Shown here: positions 5,252 through 5,314 of the stretch, piece by piece
Numbering within the stretch: position 1 is the stretch's first letter
Layout of the letters: every line of letters begins with the position of its first letter
Origin: CAJKWP01 sp964554475
Lineage (GTDB): Bacteria > Bacillota > Clostridia > Christensenellales > UBA1242
Reading direction: 5' to 3'
DNA length: 5,314 bases
Assembly (NCBI GenBank): GCA_964554475.1
Contig: CAZKOT010000059.1
Span: 1 to 5,314 of the forward strand
The notes under the pieces: generated by a model
Seen by the model: the letters and a program-made list of their open reading frames with translations, nothing else
Databases searched by the model: none
What the model was told of the DNA's origin: nothing
Program-made: the position numbers and the translations under genes

Positions 5252-5283
5252 AAAAAATCTTCTCAATAGAGGGGATTTTTTTT
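5252..5283 (+). terminator. Intrinsic terminator of the purB-pyrFE unit
   Basis: AAAAAATCTTCTC (5252-5264) pairs with GAGGGGATTTTTT (5269-5281) in a 13-bp stem that includes two G-U pairs and a 4-base loop AATA. It is followed by, and overlaps, a run of eight T (5276-5283). It lies 32 bases after the pyrFE stop. The G-U pairs form only in plus-strand RNA, so it works best for transcription in this direction. The 31 bases beyond it are AT-rich and hold nothing recognisable. Confidence 0.9.
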
Positions 5284-5314
5284 AAATGTTTTTTTATATT
5301 TTATATATTATTAT

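Overview
The window is a strongly AT-rich bacterial segment with long A and T runs, Shine-Dalgarno sites of the AGGAG/GGAG type and the standard genetic code (Trp is TGG, and no internal TGA is read through). It looks like a low-GC, Firmicutes-like or otherwise host-associated bacterium. The exact lineage cannot be fixed from these genes. A run of exactly 100 N shows that it is a draft scaffold.

Layout. (1) 67-876, minus: a cytosolic patatin-like serine hydrolase of the RssA/NTE type. (2) 877-1181: a divergent intergenic region dominated by a 153-bp, comparatively GC-rich, multi-stem palindromic element (893-1045). It ends a few bases before the patatin ribosome binding site. A plausible minus-strand promoter beyond it would place the whole element in the patatin mRNA leader. 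(3) 1182-2060, plus: an unrecognised protein with about eight membrane segments. (4) 2074-2103: a bidirectional terminator between convergent genes. (5) 2128-2652, minus: a Nudix hydrolase of the isopentenyl-diphosphate-isomerase-like group. (6) 2653-2938: a divergent intergenic region with a very good sigma-70-type promoter for the next gene. (7) 2939-3593, plus: adenylosuccinate lyase purB, with its first 24 codons and its last 160 codons on either side of the N run. The 100 N are a placeholder, and comparison with E. coli PurB suggests about 295 codons are missing. (8) 3681-5219, plus: a pyrF-pyrE fusion (OMP decarboxylase at the N-terminus, orotate phosphoribosyltransferase at the C-terminus), closed by a strong intrinsic terminator at 5252-5283.

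The functional core is a short nucleotide-biosynthesis transcription unit. PurB acts in IMP and AMP synthesis. The fused enzyme would carry out the last two steps of UMP synthesis, orotate to OMP to UMP. No terminator or convincing promoter lies between purB and the fusion gene, so they are probably cotranscribed from 2890-2918.

The points most worth a second look are the structured element in the putative patatin leader and the departures from consensus in the PyrF-PyrE fusion. The fusion lacks the usual phosphate-binding arginine in the decarboxylase half. Its transferase half lacks the usual K-S-G-x-x-S-P segment and the K-[DE]-x-G catalytic loop, and an unassigned segment of about 55 residues lies between the domains. 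I saw no CRISPR array, tRNA, rRNA, transposase or phage gene.
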